Shown in pieces: positions 8,915 through 17,999 of a stretch of DNA of 64,000 nt (the stretch's first letter is position 1; every line of letters begins with the position of its first letter). The stretch comes from CBDCZY01 sp965224745. Its GTDB lineage: Bacteria > Pseudomonadota > Gammaproteobacteria > Methylococcales > Methylomonadaceae. The notes beneath the pieces were generated by a model. The model worked only from the letters and a program-made list of their open reading frames with translations. It was not told where the DNA came from and made no database searches. Position numbers and translations under genes: made by a program. The stretch covers positions 868,001 to 932,000 of the forward strand of contig CBDCZY010000002.1 in the NCBI GenBank assembly GCA_965224745.1, read 5' to 3'.

Positions 8915-9496
8915 ATGAAGTATTTAGCTTTTTTACTAGCATTGTTTTTTTCAATCAGCGGCTTTGCAGGTGTCTATAAATGTACCGGTCATAAAGGTAA
9001 AACGTCGTACCAGACAACGCCGTGTCCTAATCAAGTGGGTGTTGATGAAATTAATTTGTTAACAGGCTCGCATAAGAACCTGTTCACTGAAGAAATAAAA
9101 AAAGAAAGGGAAAAACAACAGATACAAGAGGAACAAGAAAAATTAGTATTAGAAGAAAAACTGGCTAAAGAAAAAGAGCAAAAGTTCAAGCAGAAAGCCT
9201 TAGCTGAAAGTAATAAAAATCAGCAAATTATTAGGGAAAATCCGGGTAAATTTTCTGCTTATGCTATTCCGCCCTATTTAGAAGGAAACAGACCTGCTCT
9301 GGTGGAGAATTTTGCAAGTCGTATCGTAGAAATAGAACAGTATAGAAGAAAAGCGGCTTTCAAGGCGTTAAAAGCAGGGCAATGTGATCGAGTTGAGGCT
9401 TCGGAATTAAATCTGAAGAGTACAATAAAGGAACTTATTTTCTTGATAGATTGCACCAATGGATCTCGTGTTTATTTAAGTGAGAAAGATCTTTGA
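8915..9496 (+). CDS. Secreted DUF4124-type protein
   Basis: A 193-residue protein with a cleavable signal peptide (MKYLAFLLALFFSISGFA). The mature N-terminus, GVYKCTGHKGKTSYQTTPCP, is the DUF4124 pattern, in which a short beta region carries two Cys that may form a disulfide. A Glu/Lys-rich helix (about residues 60-100) follows, then a globular end with two Cys (GQCDRVE, LIDCTNG). It is presumably periplasmic. DUF4124 proteins have no established function. The gene stands alone in the rightward direction, 41 bases past the divergent small membrane gene. Confidence 0.75.
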   Translation: MKYLAFLLALFFSISGFAGVYKCTGHKGKTSYQTTPCPNQVGVDEINLLTGSHKNLFTEEIKKEREKQQIQEEQEKLVLEEKLAKEKEQKFKQKALAESNKNQQIIRENPGKFSAYAIPPYLEGNRPALVENFASRIVEIEQYRRKAAFKALKAGQCDRVEASELNLKSTIKELIFLIDCTNGSRVYLSEKDL

Positions 9497-9736
9497 TGAC
9501 AACAAAAAGTTAATATTGAATGCTTTTTTGAGGAGATAAATGAAAGGAGAACGGCAGCCCCCTATTGGACTGGCTGCTTAGGTTCTGTCAATTCATATCA
9601 TGTTCATGAGGTTCATTATAGAGTAGTAATCAAAACAGGGGGTTAGAGTTTTGCTCTTCCTGTTTTCTTGGCGGCTGCTCAGTAGACTGCCAATGATTGC
9701 ACTCTTGACACTTGGAATATTATGGAGATATGAATA

Positions 9737-9949
9737 ATGTGTTATCTAGAAAGCATAAGAACCTTGGCTCGTACGTCTGGGGTGGAAAAAGCTGATTTGA
9801 TCGTTTCTAAAAATGAACTCGTCAGATCCATTCAAGAAGCTCATCAATGTAAGGCTTGTTTTCAATGTAAAGATCGTTACGCATGTATGGATATGCAATG
9901 CGAATGGCGAGAAGCTTGCTTGACCAGCCTAGTAGAATTTATCAATTAA
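9737..9949 (+). CDS. Small cysteine-rich protein
   Basis: A 70-residue protein with six Cys clustered near the C-terminus (QCKACFQCKDRYACMDMQCEWREAC) after an ELVRSIQEA helix. The ELVRSIQ...C...CEWREAC pattern resembles the tail of small SAP-domain-like proteins found in proteobacteria, where the cluster may bind a metal; this resemblance is from memory. GGAG lies nine bases before the ATG, which supports translation. The preceding 240 bases hold no convincing gene, only a GCAGCC/GGCTGC hairpin near 9553. Confidence 0.5.
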   Translation: MCYLESIRTLARTSGVEKADLIVSKNELVRSIQEAHQCKACFQCKDRYACMDMQCEWREACLTSLVEFIN

Positions 9950-10184
9950 TTGGTTCGTTTTATCCTTGCAAGATAAATATATACCCAATAAATAAAGGGC
10001 TGTTATGTCCGTTAGAATTGTTGGTGCAAGGCATTATTAATGAAGTTTCCAAAAATCCATATCGCAATTTTCGAATTGCTATCAAAGCTATTATTCATTT
10101 AATACCATTTCTCTAGCTAAAGATAACGGCATTTAACATGTTATAAACGTGAGGTTTAACTCACAAATAGCACTCAAAAAATGT

Positions 10185-10211
10185 TCAAGAAATTCTTTTT
10201 TCAGCCGATAG
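10185..10211 (+). promoter_or_regulatory. Probable FliA (sigma-28) promoter for flgP-flgT
   Basis: TCAAGAAA at 10185-10192 and GCCGATAG at 10204-10211 are separated by exactly 11 bases. This is the spacing and close to the sequence of the flagellar sigma factor consensus TAAAGTTT-N11-GCCGATAA. It lies 34 bases before the likely start of the FlgP-like gene, and a matching promoter precedes flgM in this window. Confidence 0.65.
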
Positions 10212-10244
10212 TAATGTCAATAACTATAAATTATATTGTTGCTC

Positions 10245-10811
10245 GTGAAAAGAAAATTATTGACCATAACAGGATATATTCTGGTGATGTTGTTTGCTGC
10301 GTGCTCTCGCCAGTATGTTGACAATTCGTTCGCTTTCCAAACTATTCAAGTGGTAGGCGTCGGTAAATCAGGAATTGAGAAGCATCATGCCAGCGGCTAC
10401 TCTTCAGAACGAAGTGAAATGATGAGGTTGTTAGATTCAAAAATGGCTGCGTATCAAGATTTATCCGATCAATTACTTGCAACCGTTTTACCCAACCATC
10501 GAACCGTTTCCGAACAGCTAAATGTTAGTGAACAATACCGGCCTTTAGTCGATGTTTTGATTCGGCAAGCGAAAGTAGTAAGTATTTCGACGACTCCTGG
10601 CGGCGGTTTTGAAACATGCCTAAGTTTGGCTATTAAGGCAGATTCTGTTGGTTGCTTAATGGGATCCGTAAAGGACCTTGCAGAATGCCGTGAAAACCTG
10701 CAAGGATCAAATTCCAATAAACTTTCAAATTCAGCACATAGCGTCGGCAACGGTAGCTGTTATGGGGATTTCTGCTATCCTTATCCCATAGTAGGTGGTT
10801 ATATTCAATAA
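10245..10811 (+). CDS. flgP: FlgP-like outer-membrane lipoprotein (LPP20 type)
   Basis: A lipoprotein with a signal peptide and lipobox ending LFAAC. The mature part has the LPP20/FlgP layout: a helix with KMAAYQDLSDQLL, a variable region, then VLIRQAKVVSI and a strand pair (GGGFETCLSLAI). FlgP proteins decorate the outer-membrane side of the flagellar motor. The C-terminal 40 residues (Ser/Asn/Gly rich, with GSCYGDFCYPYP) are an extension not typical of FlgP. I chose the GTG at 10245; a TTG at 10236 is also in frame. Support comes from the FliA promoter upstream and flgT downstream. The symbol is moderately certain. Confidence 0.55.
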   Translation: MKRKLLTITGYILVMLFAACSRQYVDNSFAFQTIQVVGVGKSGIEKHHASGYSSERSEMMRLLDSKMAAYQDLSDQLLATVLPNHRTVSEQLNVSEQYRPLVDVLIRQAKVVSISTTPGGGFETCLSLAIKADSVGCLMGSVKDLAECRENLQGSNSNKLSNSAHSVGNGSCYGDFCYPYPIVGGYIQ

Positions 10812-10991
10812 GAGTTCTCTACTATTGGCATTTTTTTCTGGGCTCTAAGTCGCATAGATTGCTGTAAACCAGTACTGCTTTAGCAGATAGTCATAAGCCG
10901 AGAGCTCAAAAAATACTTGAATAATTTGATATCGACTCAGGATTATAACCGCTGGTATTGATAACTATTGTCAGGGATGGTGATACAAAGC

Positions 10992-12233
10992 ATGAAGTTA
11001 TTTTTATGGATTACTGGAATAATCCTCCTTACCCAAAGTTGCAGCCAAACGCCACCGAAAGCACCCACTACAATAGGCGTTCACGAGAGTGGTCACGTTG
11101 TTGCTGAAGGTCAAGCTAAAATAATCAAAGGCGCCCAATTGTTGGCTAGGCAGCGAGCTTTGCAACAAGCTATCAGGCAAGCTGCTTTAATACAAGCGTC
11201 AGAAGTAAATGGCCAGACCAAAACAGAGAATGGTAAAGCATCCTTTGATGCTGAGTCTATTACCATCAAAGCTAAAACCACGGTTGCTACGAAAAGGATT
11301 ATCGAAGAACGTGAACAAGATGGCTTTTATTATGTTAAAGCAGATATTTCTTTTTCCGATAATGGAATTTGTCGATCACCTTATCGCCGAAGAATTATAG
11401 CTACGGGTTTTCCGATCTTGCATCCAGAACATGTGAGCGATGTAGAGAGTAATGATCTGGATGTCGGGATTCCACGGGAAATTGGTAATATTTTGACCGA
11501 AACCGGTCGTTTTTTTGGTAAGGATCTGTCGCAGCATACCATTTATTCTGATCCTGAAAATGCACCGGAAATCATTGTTCAACAACCCTTCCAATTTTCC
11601 AGCTTAATGCGTTTGGCAAAAGAAAATAGCAGTCAATTGGTGTTGTCGGGTGTAATCAGAGATCTGAAAATTAATCCAACAGAATATACCCGTGGCCAAG
11701 GCGTGTTTGCCTACGCAAAATCCATGCTACGCGATATCTGGGCCGAGCGTAATATTTCAATAGATATTTATGTTCACGATGGTTATACCGGGGTGTTATT
11801 GTTCAAGCATCGATACACAGATCAAGTGGGGGGTGATGTTTGGATCCCCTCCAGTTACACCGTGGGGAGTTATAATTTCATGTCAACGAATACCGGTGAA
11901 AAGATTACCGCCATCATTAAAAAAGCAACCATAGATATTAATCGTGCTCTAAGTTGCTATATGTTCACAGCCAGAATTATCAAGGTAGAGAATAAAAAAG
12001 TATATCTTGATGCCGGCGCTCAAGAAGGTTTAAAGCCAGGCGATCAAATGATTGCTTATGCGAATACCAGTGGTGATTTAACGACTGAAGGTCAAGAATT
12101 CATGGGGCGCGATAAAAATGCAGTTGCGGTTGTAAAAATTAAAGATGTTAAGCCAAGATTTGCAGTGGGTGAATTGGAAATTGCGCCTGAATTAGTTGGA
12201 ATTCGAGAAGGGGATTGGGTTCAGGCTTGGTAG
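10992..12233 (+). CDS. flgT: Flagellar assembly protein FlgT
   Basis: FlgT forms part of the H ring around the flagellar basal body in the periplasm. The protein begins with a signal segment and lipobox-like LLTQSC. The N-terminal domain has the characteristic ARQRALQQAIRQAALIQAS helix followed by RIIEEREQDGFYYVKADISF. A middle domain (about residues 140-310, GFPILHPEHVSDV onward) and a C-terminal domain (FTARIIKVENKKVYLDAGAQ, then GDQMIAY) complete the three-domain layout. ATG 10992 gives the best signal peptide; 10977 (ATG) and 10968 (TTG) are alternatives. It follows the FlgP-like gene by 180 bases. An imperfect GTTGGGG/CCCCAAC hairpin at 12257-12287 could end transcription. Confidence 0.85.
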   Translation: MKLFLWITGIILLTQSCSQTPPKAPTTIGVHESGHVVAEGQAKIIKGAQLLARQRALQQAIRQAALIQASEVNGQTKTENGKASFDAESITIKAKTTVATKRIIEEREQDGFYYVKADISFSDNGICRSPYRRRIIATGFPILHPEHVSDVESNDLDVGIPREIGNILTETGRFFGKDLSQHTIYSDPENAPEIIVQQPFQFSSLMRLAKENSSQLVLSGVIRDLKINPTEYTRGQGVFAYAKSMLRDIWAERNISIDIYVHDGYTGVLLFKHRYTDQVGGDVWIPSSYTVGSYNFMSTNTGEKITAIIKKATIDINRALSCYMFTARIIKVENKKVYLDAGAQEGLKPGDQMIAYANTSGDLTTEGQEFMGRDKNAVAVVKIKDVKPRFAVGELEIAPELVGIREGDWVQAW

Positions 12234-12289
12234 CTGACTGGTATAGAGGAAGTTTAGTTGGGGAAAAATCAAGTATAATGCCCCAACAA

Positions 12290-13565
12290 ATCCAGACGAG
12301 AAATTAAAGAAATCTTATTCCAATTTAGTTACTATTTAAAGAAAATATTGGAGTATTTTAATGAGCAGAAAAAGAACAAGTTACAGCGCTGAGTTTAAAA
12401 GCAGATTAGTCTTAGAGGTCTTGAAAAATGAAAAGACACTGCAAGAAATAGCGAGTACGAATAACATCACGCCTAAAAACCTGCAAAACTGGAAAAAGAT
12501 CTTCTTAGACAATGCGGAAATAGCGATGGAACCCGCCAAAGCAGTGAAAGAATATAAAGAGGAATTATTAGCAGCTCAAGAACAAAATGAGATGCTGAGT
12601 AAGATCGTAGGCAAGATGACGGTTGAAAAGGAGTGGCTTGAAAAAAAGCTAAAAAGCTTGGGCTTATCTAATAAGAAACAACTGATAGAACCCAAGCTTG
12701 ATACTCTTTCGCTGACTCAGCAGTGTACTTTACTCGGCCTAAATAGAAGTAGCCTTTATTACAAAAATAGAGAAAACCCCAAGAAAAAAGAAATCAAAGC
12801 GCATATCAATCAAGTTTTTGAAGAGATACCCATTTATGGTGCAGCTAAAGTACACCAGCAATTACTTGAAGATGGATTTAAGGTCAGTTTAAATACGGTA
12901 GCAAGTTATCGGCAACAAATGGGGCTGAAAGCTGTTCTGGCGGTTAAACAGGTCAATACGACTGCGCCGATAAAAGAACATAAAAAATATGACTATAAAC
13001 TTCGAGGACTTGATATAACAGAGGCTAATCAAGTCTGGAGTACAGATATTACCTACATCAAAACAAAGGGCGGTATGGTTTATTTAGCCGCTATTATTGA
13101 TTGGCACTCAAAGGCGGTGCTCTCCCACAGAATATCCAACACCATGGATTCCACATTAGTTGTCGATGTATTGGATGAGGCACTTGCACACTATGGCACC
13201 CCTGAAATATTTAATACAGACCAAGGCAGTCAATATACCAGCGAAATTCATACCCAACGGCTAAAAAATAAAGGGATCACTATCTCAATGGATGGAAAAG
13301 GCAGAGCGACTGATAATATTTGTATTGAACGATTCTGGCGCAGTGCAAAATGTGAACGTATTTATCTAAATGAATACGATTCAATCAACGCCTTACAAAA
13401 AGATGTTGATGATTATATTGAGTTTTATAATCACAGACGATTTCATGAAACATTAGATTATAAAAAACCAATGAAGGTGTATAAAGAAAGTATTTTAGAT
13501 AAAAATACGATGGATGTAGCCGCTTAATGATTAGGAATAAGATTTAAGGGAATATCTGTCTTGAC
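12290..13565 (+). mobile_element. IS3-family element (approximate ends)
   Basis: Around the transposase gene, 32-base outer segments at 12290-12321 and 13534-13565 are imperfect inverted repeats: the inner 12 bases (AAATCTTATTCC) match exactly and part of the outer 9 bases (TCCAGAC / TCAAGAC) matches. I could not find a 3-bp target duplication, so the true ends may lie a few bases away. It is inserted 56 bases downstream of flgT and oriented with it. Confidence 0.7.
12361..13527 (+). CDS. IS3-family transposase, OrfA and OrfB in one continuous frame
   Basis: A 388-residue transposase. Residues 1-60 form the HTH of an OrfA (YSAEFKSRLVLEVLKNEKTLQEIA), followed by a leucine-zipper coil. From about 105 it continues as OrfB with the integrase core: VWSTDITYIK (Asp), IFNTDQGSQYTS (Asp) and DNICIERFWRSAK (Glu), then YNHRRFHETLDYKKP. 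Most IS3 elements need a -1 frameshift to join the two parts; here they are already fused. A canonical slippery heptamer A_AAA_AAG is nevertheless present in phase at 12642-12648; a -1 shift there would end at TAA 12669-12671 and give a 103-residue OrfA-like product. Confidence 0.9.
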   Translation: MSRKRTSYSAEFKSRLVLEVLKNEKTLQEIASTNNITPKNLQNWKKIFLDNAEIAMEPAKAVKEYKEELLAAQEQNEMLSKIVGKMTVEKEWLEKKLKSLGLSNKKQLIEPKLDTLSLTQQCTLLGLNRSSLYYKNRENPKKKEIKAHINQVFEEIPIYGAAKVHQQLLEDGFKVSLNTVASYRQQMGLKAVLAVKQVNTTAPIKEHKKYDYKLRGLDITEANQVWSTDITYIKTKGGMVYLAAIIDWHSKAVLSHRISNTMDSTLVVDVLDEALAHYGTPEIFNTDQGSQYTSEIHTQRLKNKGITISMDGKGRATDNICIERFWRSAKCERIYLNEYDSINALQKDVDDYIEFYNHRRFHETLDYKKPMKVYKESILDKNTMDVAA

Positions 13566-13673
13566 TCTTTGGGTTGCTATAAAGTTAACTAATTCTTCAC
13601 AACTATTTTAAAGCGTGTCTCAATATCACTACGTGGCTAACCTTTGATTTATTCTCAGCAGAGAAGATAGAAT

Positions 13674-14426
13674 TTATTTAACTGCGAGTACACCACAGAA
13701 GTTATACCAACGAAAGAACTCTTCAACCAGGTTAAAACCACAACTCTGTAGCAACTCAATATTTTCCTCAGGGTGATAAGGAATAAGAACGTTTTCTAAA
13801 GCCTCACGTTTGTTGGCGATCTCAATGTCGGAATAACCTTGGCGCGATTTCATTTCATAGTAATGACTGATGAATATACGATTTAACAAACTATCGGGAA
13901 CTGTGATTTTTTCAAAAATAATCAAAGCACCCTGTGAGTTGAGGCCATCATAAATGCTTTTAATGAGTTGTTGACGATAAAGCGGTCGAACGAATTGTAA
14001 TGTTAAAACCATAATCACCACCGAGGCATTTTCAATGGGTAAGGGTTGATGAAGATCACTTAAAACAAGGTCGTAAGATCGTTCGGACGGGCAAGCAATA
14101 AGCTTCTGATTCGCTTTATCAAGCATACTCTTCGCATTATCAACCCCGATGAAACGTATGCTTGGATCGAGAACACGATCAAGGTGCAACAAAGTTGTAC
14201 CGGTGGCACAACCTAAATCAAATAATTGTGTTTCTTTGGCAGCAAAATCGCTGGCAAGCTCAACGGTCATTCGCTGTATTTCGGCGTAAAAAGGAACTGA
14301 CCGATTAACCATATCATCAAAAACCGAAGCAGTTTTTTCGTTAAAGTGAAAATCGCTAATGGGTTCGTTAGAATGGGAAAACAATCGATCAGAGGGATCG
14401 TTTAGTTTGGTTGGTTTCCGAGCCAT
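13674..14426 (-). CDS. cmoA: Carboxy-S-adenosyl-L-methionine synthase CmoA
   Basis: CmoA converts SAM and prephenate to carboxy-SAM, the donor used by CmoB to make cmo5U at the wobble position of certain tRNAs. The 250-residue length is as expected. It shows DRLFSHSNEPISDFHFNEKTASVFDDMVNRS-type family landmarks at the N-terminus, the SAM motif LFDLGCATGTTLLHL, VDNAKSMLDKA, and MVLTLQFVRP. It starts with ATG at 14426 and is divergent from pepN. No cmoB lies next to it, unlike in many relatives where cmoA-cmoB are adjacent. Confidence 0.93.
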   Translation of the reverse strand: MARKPTKLNDPSDRLFSHSNEPISDFHFNEKTASVFDDMVNRSVPFYAEIQRMTVELASDFAAKETQLFDLGCATGTTLLHLDRVLDPSIRFIGVDNAKSMLDKANQKLIACPSERSYDLVLSDLHQPLPIENASVVIMVLTLQFVRPLYRQQLIKSIYDGLNSQGALIIFEKITVPDSLLNRIFISHYYEMKSRQGYSDIEIANKREALENVLIPYHPEENIELLQSCGFNLVEEFFRWYNFCGVLAVK

Positions 14427-14904
14427 TTAATGAGATAAATTTAGTGGGTGTTGCGCTTGCTACCTGAATGAGGCGGTTAGTACATATGGGATATTTTACT
14501 TCATTTGACGAGAAACTAACCTTTAATAACATTCGTCTTTAGTTTCTCATTATTCATTGAAAAAGACATCATATACTACTCGTCATCGTTAGGGCTCGAT
14601 ATTGAAATATTAGCCGTGTCTTTTCTTTTGGTTTTATCAGGCGAGGCGGATCCGCCTGGCGGCGAGTATCCAGAGCCAATTGATGTGTCAACACTGTTCG
14701 GCCAGCAAAAGTTACTTGTTTCGAGAAAGCCTTTTCTGTCATTAGTATCAGGGAAGATAGAGTTTCTTTATCAATCCAGTAATTCTAGAAGCCAGGTTCA
14801 AAAATTCATTGCCTTAAGTTATCAAGTGTTAGACTTGAACTCGAAATAAATTTCTCCAGGAATAGTAGAACCCTAAAGCACAATCATTTAACAGGTCATT
14901 TACC
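14427..14904. promoter_or_regulatory. Divergent intergenic region between cmoA and pepN
   Basis: 478 bases with promoters expected for both flanking genes. A perfect 14-bp palindrome AGGCGGATCCGCCT occurs at 14644-14657 in otherwise AT-rich DNA and could be an operator or a restriction-type chance palindrome. A 77-codon open frame (14616-14849) crosses this palindrome but lacks a ribosome site and a sensible protein, so I do not call it a gene. Confidence 0.35.
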
Positions 14905-17541
14905 ATGCGTGATAGCAATCCTAAAGCCATCTATCTGAAAGACTATACACCTCCCGAATATCTCATCCAAAATATCGATTTAGAATTCGATTTAGACAGC
15001 GAACATACTACAGTGACAGCTCGTCTTGGGATGAGCAGTAATCCGAGCGTTACCAACAAGTCTCGCAAGTTGGTGCTAATGGGTGAGCAGCTGGAACTAT
15101 TGGAGGTGAGCCTGGATGACATGCCCCTAAAACCAGATCAATACAGCATTGACCCGGAGTCATTGACTATTGACGAGGTTCCTCAGAACCAGCAATTTAC
15201 AGTCATTATCAAGAACCGTATCAACCCTCATCTTAATACGGCACTTGAAGGACTCTATTTATCAAAAGATATGCTTTGTACGCAGTGTGAAGCAGAGGGA
15301 TTTAGGAAAATCACTTACTTTCTGGATCGACCTGATGTGATGGCTTGCTTTACCACAACCCTGCGAGCTGATAAAACCCAATATCCGGTGCTGTTGTCCA
15401 ATGGCAATCTGGTCGACAAAGGGTCTCTAGATGGTAATCGTCACTGGGTTAAATGGAATGACCCTATTAAGAAGCCCTGTTATTTATTTGCCTTAGTGGC
15501 CGGTAAATTGAGTTGTCTGGAAGATACTTATGTCACCGGATCGGGTCGCACCATTACTTTGCAAATTTTTGTAGAGCCGGATGATTTGGATAAATGCGAC
15601 CACGCCATACAATCCCTCAAAAATGCGATGCGTTGGGATGAAGAAAACTATGGCCGTGAATACGATCTTGATCTTTATATGATCGTTGCGGTAGGTCATT
15701 TCAACATGGGGGCGATGGAAAATAAAGGGCTCAATATTTTCAATACCAAGTTCGTGTTGGCCAGATCTGATACAGCGACCGATGCAGATTATGAACATGT
15801 TGAGGGCGTCATCGCACATGAGTATTTTCACAATTGGACGGGTAACCGTATCACGTGCCGGGATTGGTTTCAGTTGAGTTTAAAGGAAGGGTTGACTGTT
15901 TTCAGAGATCAGGAATTTACCGCCGACCAAACCTCGCGAGCCGTTAAGCGTATCGGCGATGTTAATTTATTAAGAACGCGCCAATTCATTGAAGATGCTG
16001 GCCCACTTTCTCATCCCATTCGTCCTGATACTTATATAGAAATCAATAATTTTTACACTCTGACCGTTTATGAAAAAGGGGCCGAAGTTATACGGATGCT
16101 ACACACTTTACTAGGTGCTGAAGGTTTTAGAAAAGGTATGGACCTTTACTTCGAACGTCATGACGGCCAAGCAGTCACATGCGACGACTATGTGAAAGCG
16201 TTGGAAGATGCTAACGATGCAGATTTAGGTCAGTTCAAGTTATGGTATTCGCAGGCCGGTACGCCTGAATTAACAGTTGAAAGCCACTATGAGCCTGAAA
16301 CTAAAACCTTAACTATAACCTTACAGCAAACTTACCCGCCTTCCCCAAAACAGTCGGAGAAAAAACCATTACACATCCCTGTAAAAATGGGGTTGTTGGC
16401 TCCAGATGGTTCAGAAATATCCTTCAAAACCAGTAAGGAAAAGGAGCTAACGAATGAAACAGTATTGCATTTGACCGAAGCTAAACAATCTTTTGAGTTG
16501 ACGACTGTGCAGCAACCTCCAGTTATTTCTTTACTCAGAGGTTTTTCAGCGCCGGTGAAACTGCATATGACACGATCATTGGAGGAAATGGCCTTTTTGG
16601 TTCGTCATGATCCCGATCCATTCAACCGGTGGGAAGCAGGTCAACAACTGGCCAGTTCGATAATATTAGACCTGATTAAAAGCGATCCCGGCCAAGGCAG
16701 TTTAATTCTTGGCGATGTTTATCGAGACTTGTTGGAACGTCCTTGGGAGGACTATTCATATTTATCGCAACTGTTATCGTTGCCCTCCGAGAGCTTTTTG
16801 GGAGAGATGCTGGAGGTTATTGATACCGACGCTATCCACAGTAGTATTAAGGTAGTCAGGCATGACCTGGCACAGCAGCTACAAGGAGAGCTGACAAAGC
16901 ATTACGAGCAGAATAATCGAGAAGAAAGCGGTCAATTTGATGCGGCTGCGATCGGTCGGCGACGCCTTAAAAATACTTGTTTGAGTTATCTCAGCGAGTT
17001 GAATACAGAGCTTACTCAAACGTTAGCTTCTCAACAATTTTTCTCAGCCAAAAACATGACCGACCAAATAGCTGCTTTAAGCGCTATCGTTTTTAACCCT
17101 CATCCTGCAAAGCAGGATTGTCTTGAGAAATTTTACCAACAGTGGCAAAACAACGATCTAGTCATCGATAAATGGTTTGCTTTGCAAGCCAGTAGCCCAT
17201 TGCCCGACACGCTTGATAAGGTAATCGAATTACTCAATCATACCGCTTTCGATATCAATAACCCCAACCGGGTTAGATCGCTCATCGGTGCATTCTGTAT
17301 GAACAATGCCGTAAACTTTCATCAGGCGAATGGTCAAGGCTATGAGTTTCTGGCTGATAAGGTGATCATGCTAAGCAACATTAACCCCCAGGTGGCCGCT
17401 CGCATGATAACGCCTTTAACCTCCTGGAAACGTTACGATGAAAATCGACAACTTTCTATGAAAACCCAGCTTGAGCGGATTATCAAAATCCACAATGTTT
17501 CCAAAGATATTTATGAGGTCGCGAGCAAGAGTTTGCTATAG
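14905..17541 (+). CDS. pepN: Aminopeptidase N
   Basis: An M1-family zinc metallopeptidase that removes N-terminal residues from peptides in the cytoplasm. At 878 residues it matches the bacterial enzyme. The exopeptidase motif GAMEN is at residues 269-273, and the zinc site HEYFH is at 305-309 with the third ligand Glu328 in KEGLTVFRDQEF. The N-terminal beta saddle (1-190) and the helical C-terminal half (from about 545) are complete. ATG start. A short hairpin with T-tract about 95 bases after the stop may end the transcript. Confidence 0.96.
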   Translation: MRDSNPKAIYLKDYTPPEYLIQNIDLEFDLDSEHTTVTARLGMSSNPSVTNKSRKLVLMGEQLELLEVSLDDMPLKPDQYSIDPESLTIDEVPQNQQFTVIIKNRINPHLNTALEGLYLSKDMLCTQCEAEGFRKITYFLDRPDVMACFTTTLRADKTQYPVLLSNGNLVDKGSLDGNRHWVKWNDPIKKPCYLFALVAGKLSCLEDTYVTGSGRTITLQIFVEPDDLDKCDHAIQSLKNAMRWDEENYGREYDLDLYMIVAVGHFNMGAMENKGLNIFNTKFVLARSDTATDADYEHVEGVIAHEYFHNWTGNRITCRDWFQLSLKEGLTVFRDQEFTADQTSRAVKRIGDVNLLRTRQFIEDAGPLSHPIRPDTYIEINNFYTLTVYEKGAEVIRMLHTLLGAEGFRKGMDLYFERHDGQAVTCDDYVKALEDANDADLGQFKLWYSQAGTPELTVESHYEPETKTLTITLQQTYPPSPKQSEKKPLHIPVKMGLLAPDGSEISFKTSKEKELTNETVLHLTEAKQSFELTTVQQPPVISLLRGFSAPVKLHMTRSLEEMAFLVRHDPDPFNRWEAGQQLASSIILDLIKSDPGQGSLILGDVYRDLLERPWEDYSYLSQLLSLPSESFLGEMLEVIDTDAIHSSIKVVRHDLAQQLQGELTKHYEQNNREESGQFDAAAIGRRRLKNTCLSYLSELNTELTQTLASQQFFSAKNMTDQIAALSAIVFNPHPAKQDCLEKFYQQWQNNDLVIDKWFALQASSPLPDTLDKVIELLNHTAFDINNPNRVRSLIGAFCMNNAVNFHQANGQGYEFLADKVIMLSNINPQVAARMITPLTSWKRYDENRQLSMKTQLERIIKIHNVSKDIYEVASKSLL

Positions 17542-17634
17542 AGGGTTTCAGGCTTAAAGTTGCAGACAACTATCCTGACCAAGGGGCTAGACAGACTATT
17601 GCAGTCAGGCATAAGCACCTGAAGAGAGTTCGTC

Positions 17635-17654
17635 CACCTGAAAAAAGGTGTTTT
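17635..17654 (+). terminator. Possible intrinsic terminator of pepN
   Basis: CACCT (17635-17639) and AGGTG (17646-17650) form a 5-bp stem with an A-rich loop, followed by TTTT. The stem is short, so efficiency is uncertain, but its location 94 bases after the pepN stop is right. Confidence 0.45.
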
Positions 17655-17744
17655 AGAAATTCCCGATTGGTAAGCGAAAACTGAAAAAAGTACACTTTTT
17701 GATTGTTAAATTCTACTTTTGTCAGATGGCATAATAAATTTTTC

Positions 17745-17835
17745 CCGCCATCGTCATTCCGACAAGAATTGCCAGAATCCAGACTTCATGAATGGATTTC
17801 AGCATGCCATCCGTGGCGCTGGATGCCGTTCCCTA
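17745..17835. repeat. Degenerate dispersed repeat (CGTCATTCCG...GAATCCAG type)
   Basis: The stretch CGTCATTCCGACAAGAAT followed by TGCCAGAATCCAGAC, then TGGATTTCAGCATGCC and GGCGCTGGATGCCG, has the look of the common proteobacterial intergenic repeat built from CATTCC and GGAAT(C)CAG half-sites. It has imperfect internal dyad symmetry. Only one copy is evident in the window. Recognition is from general knowledge of such repeats. Confidence 0.45.
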
Positions 17836-17999
17836 CGAGTACAACGACCTAATTGTTAATCTGCCAAAGTAGAGTTAAGCTCCATCCCTGATTGAGCTTA
17901 TTGTTAGGCGACAATTAACCTGTCCGGTCAGACGACAATTATCTTGACCGGTTGAGTGTATAAACTGATAAGTACTTTTTACTCTTAGGAGGAAGTGAC

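Noticed and set aside
9883..10116. 77-codon forward frame overlapping the Cys-rich gene
   Set aside because: It overlaps a better supported gene in another frame and has no ribosome site or recognisable sequence.
14616..14849. 77-codon forward frame before pepN
   Set aside because: Begins at a weak codon without a ribosome site and runs through a palindrome; the sequence looks noncoding.
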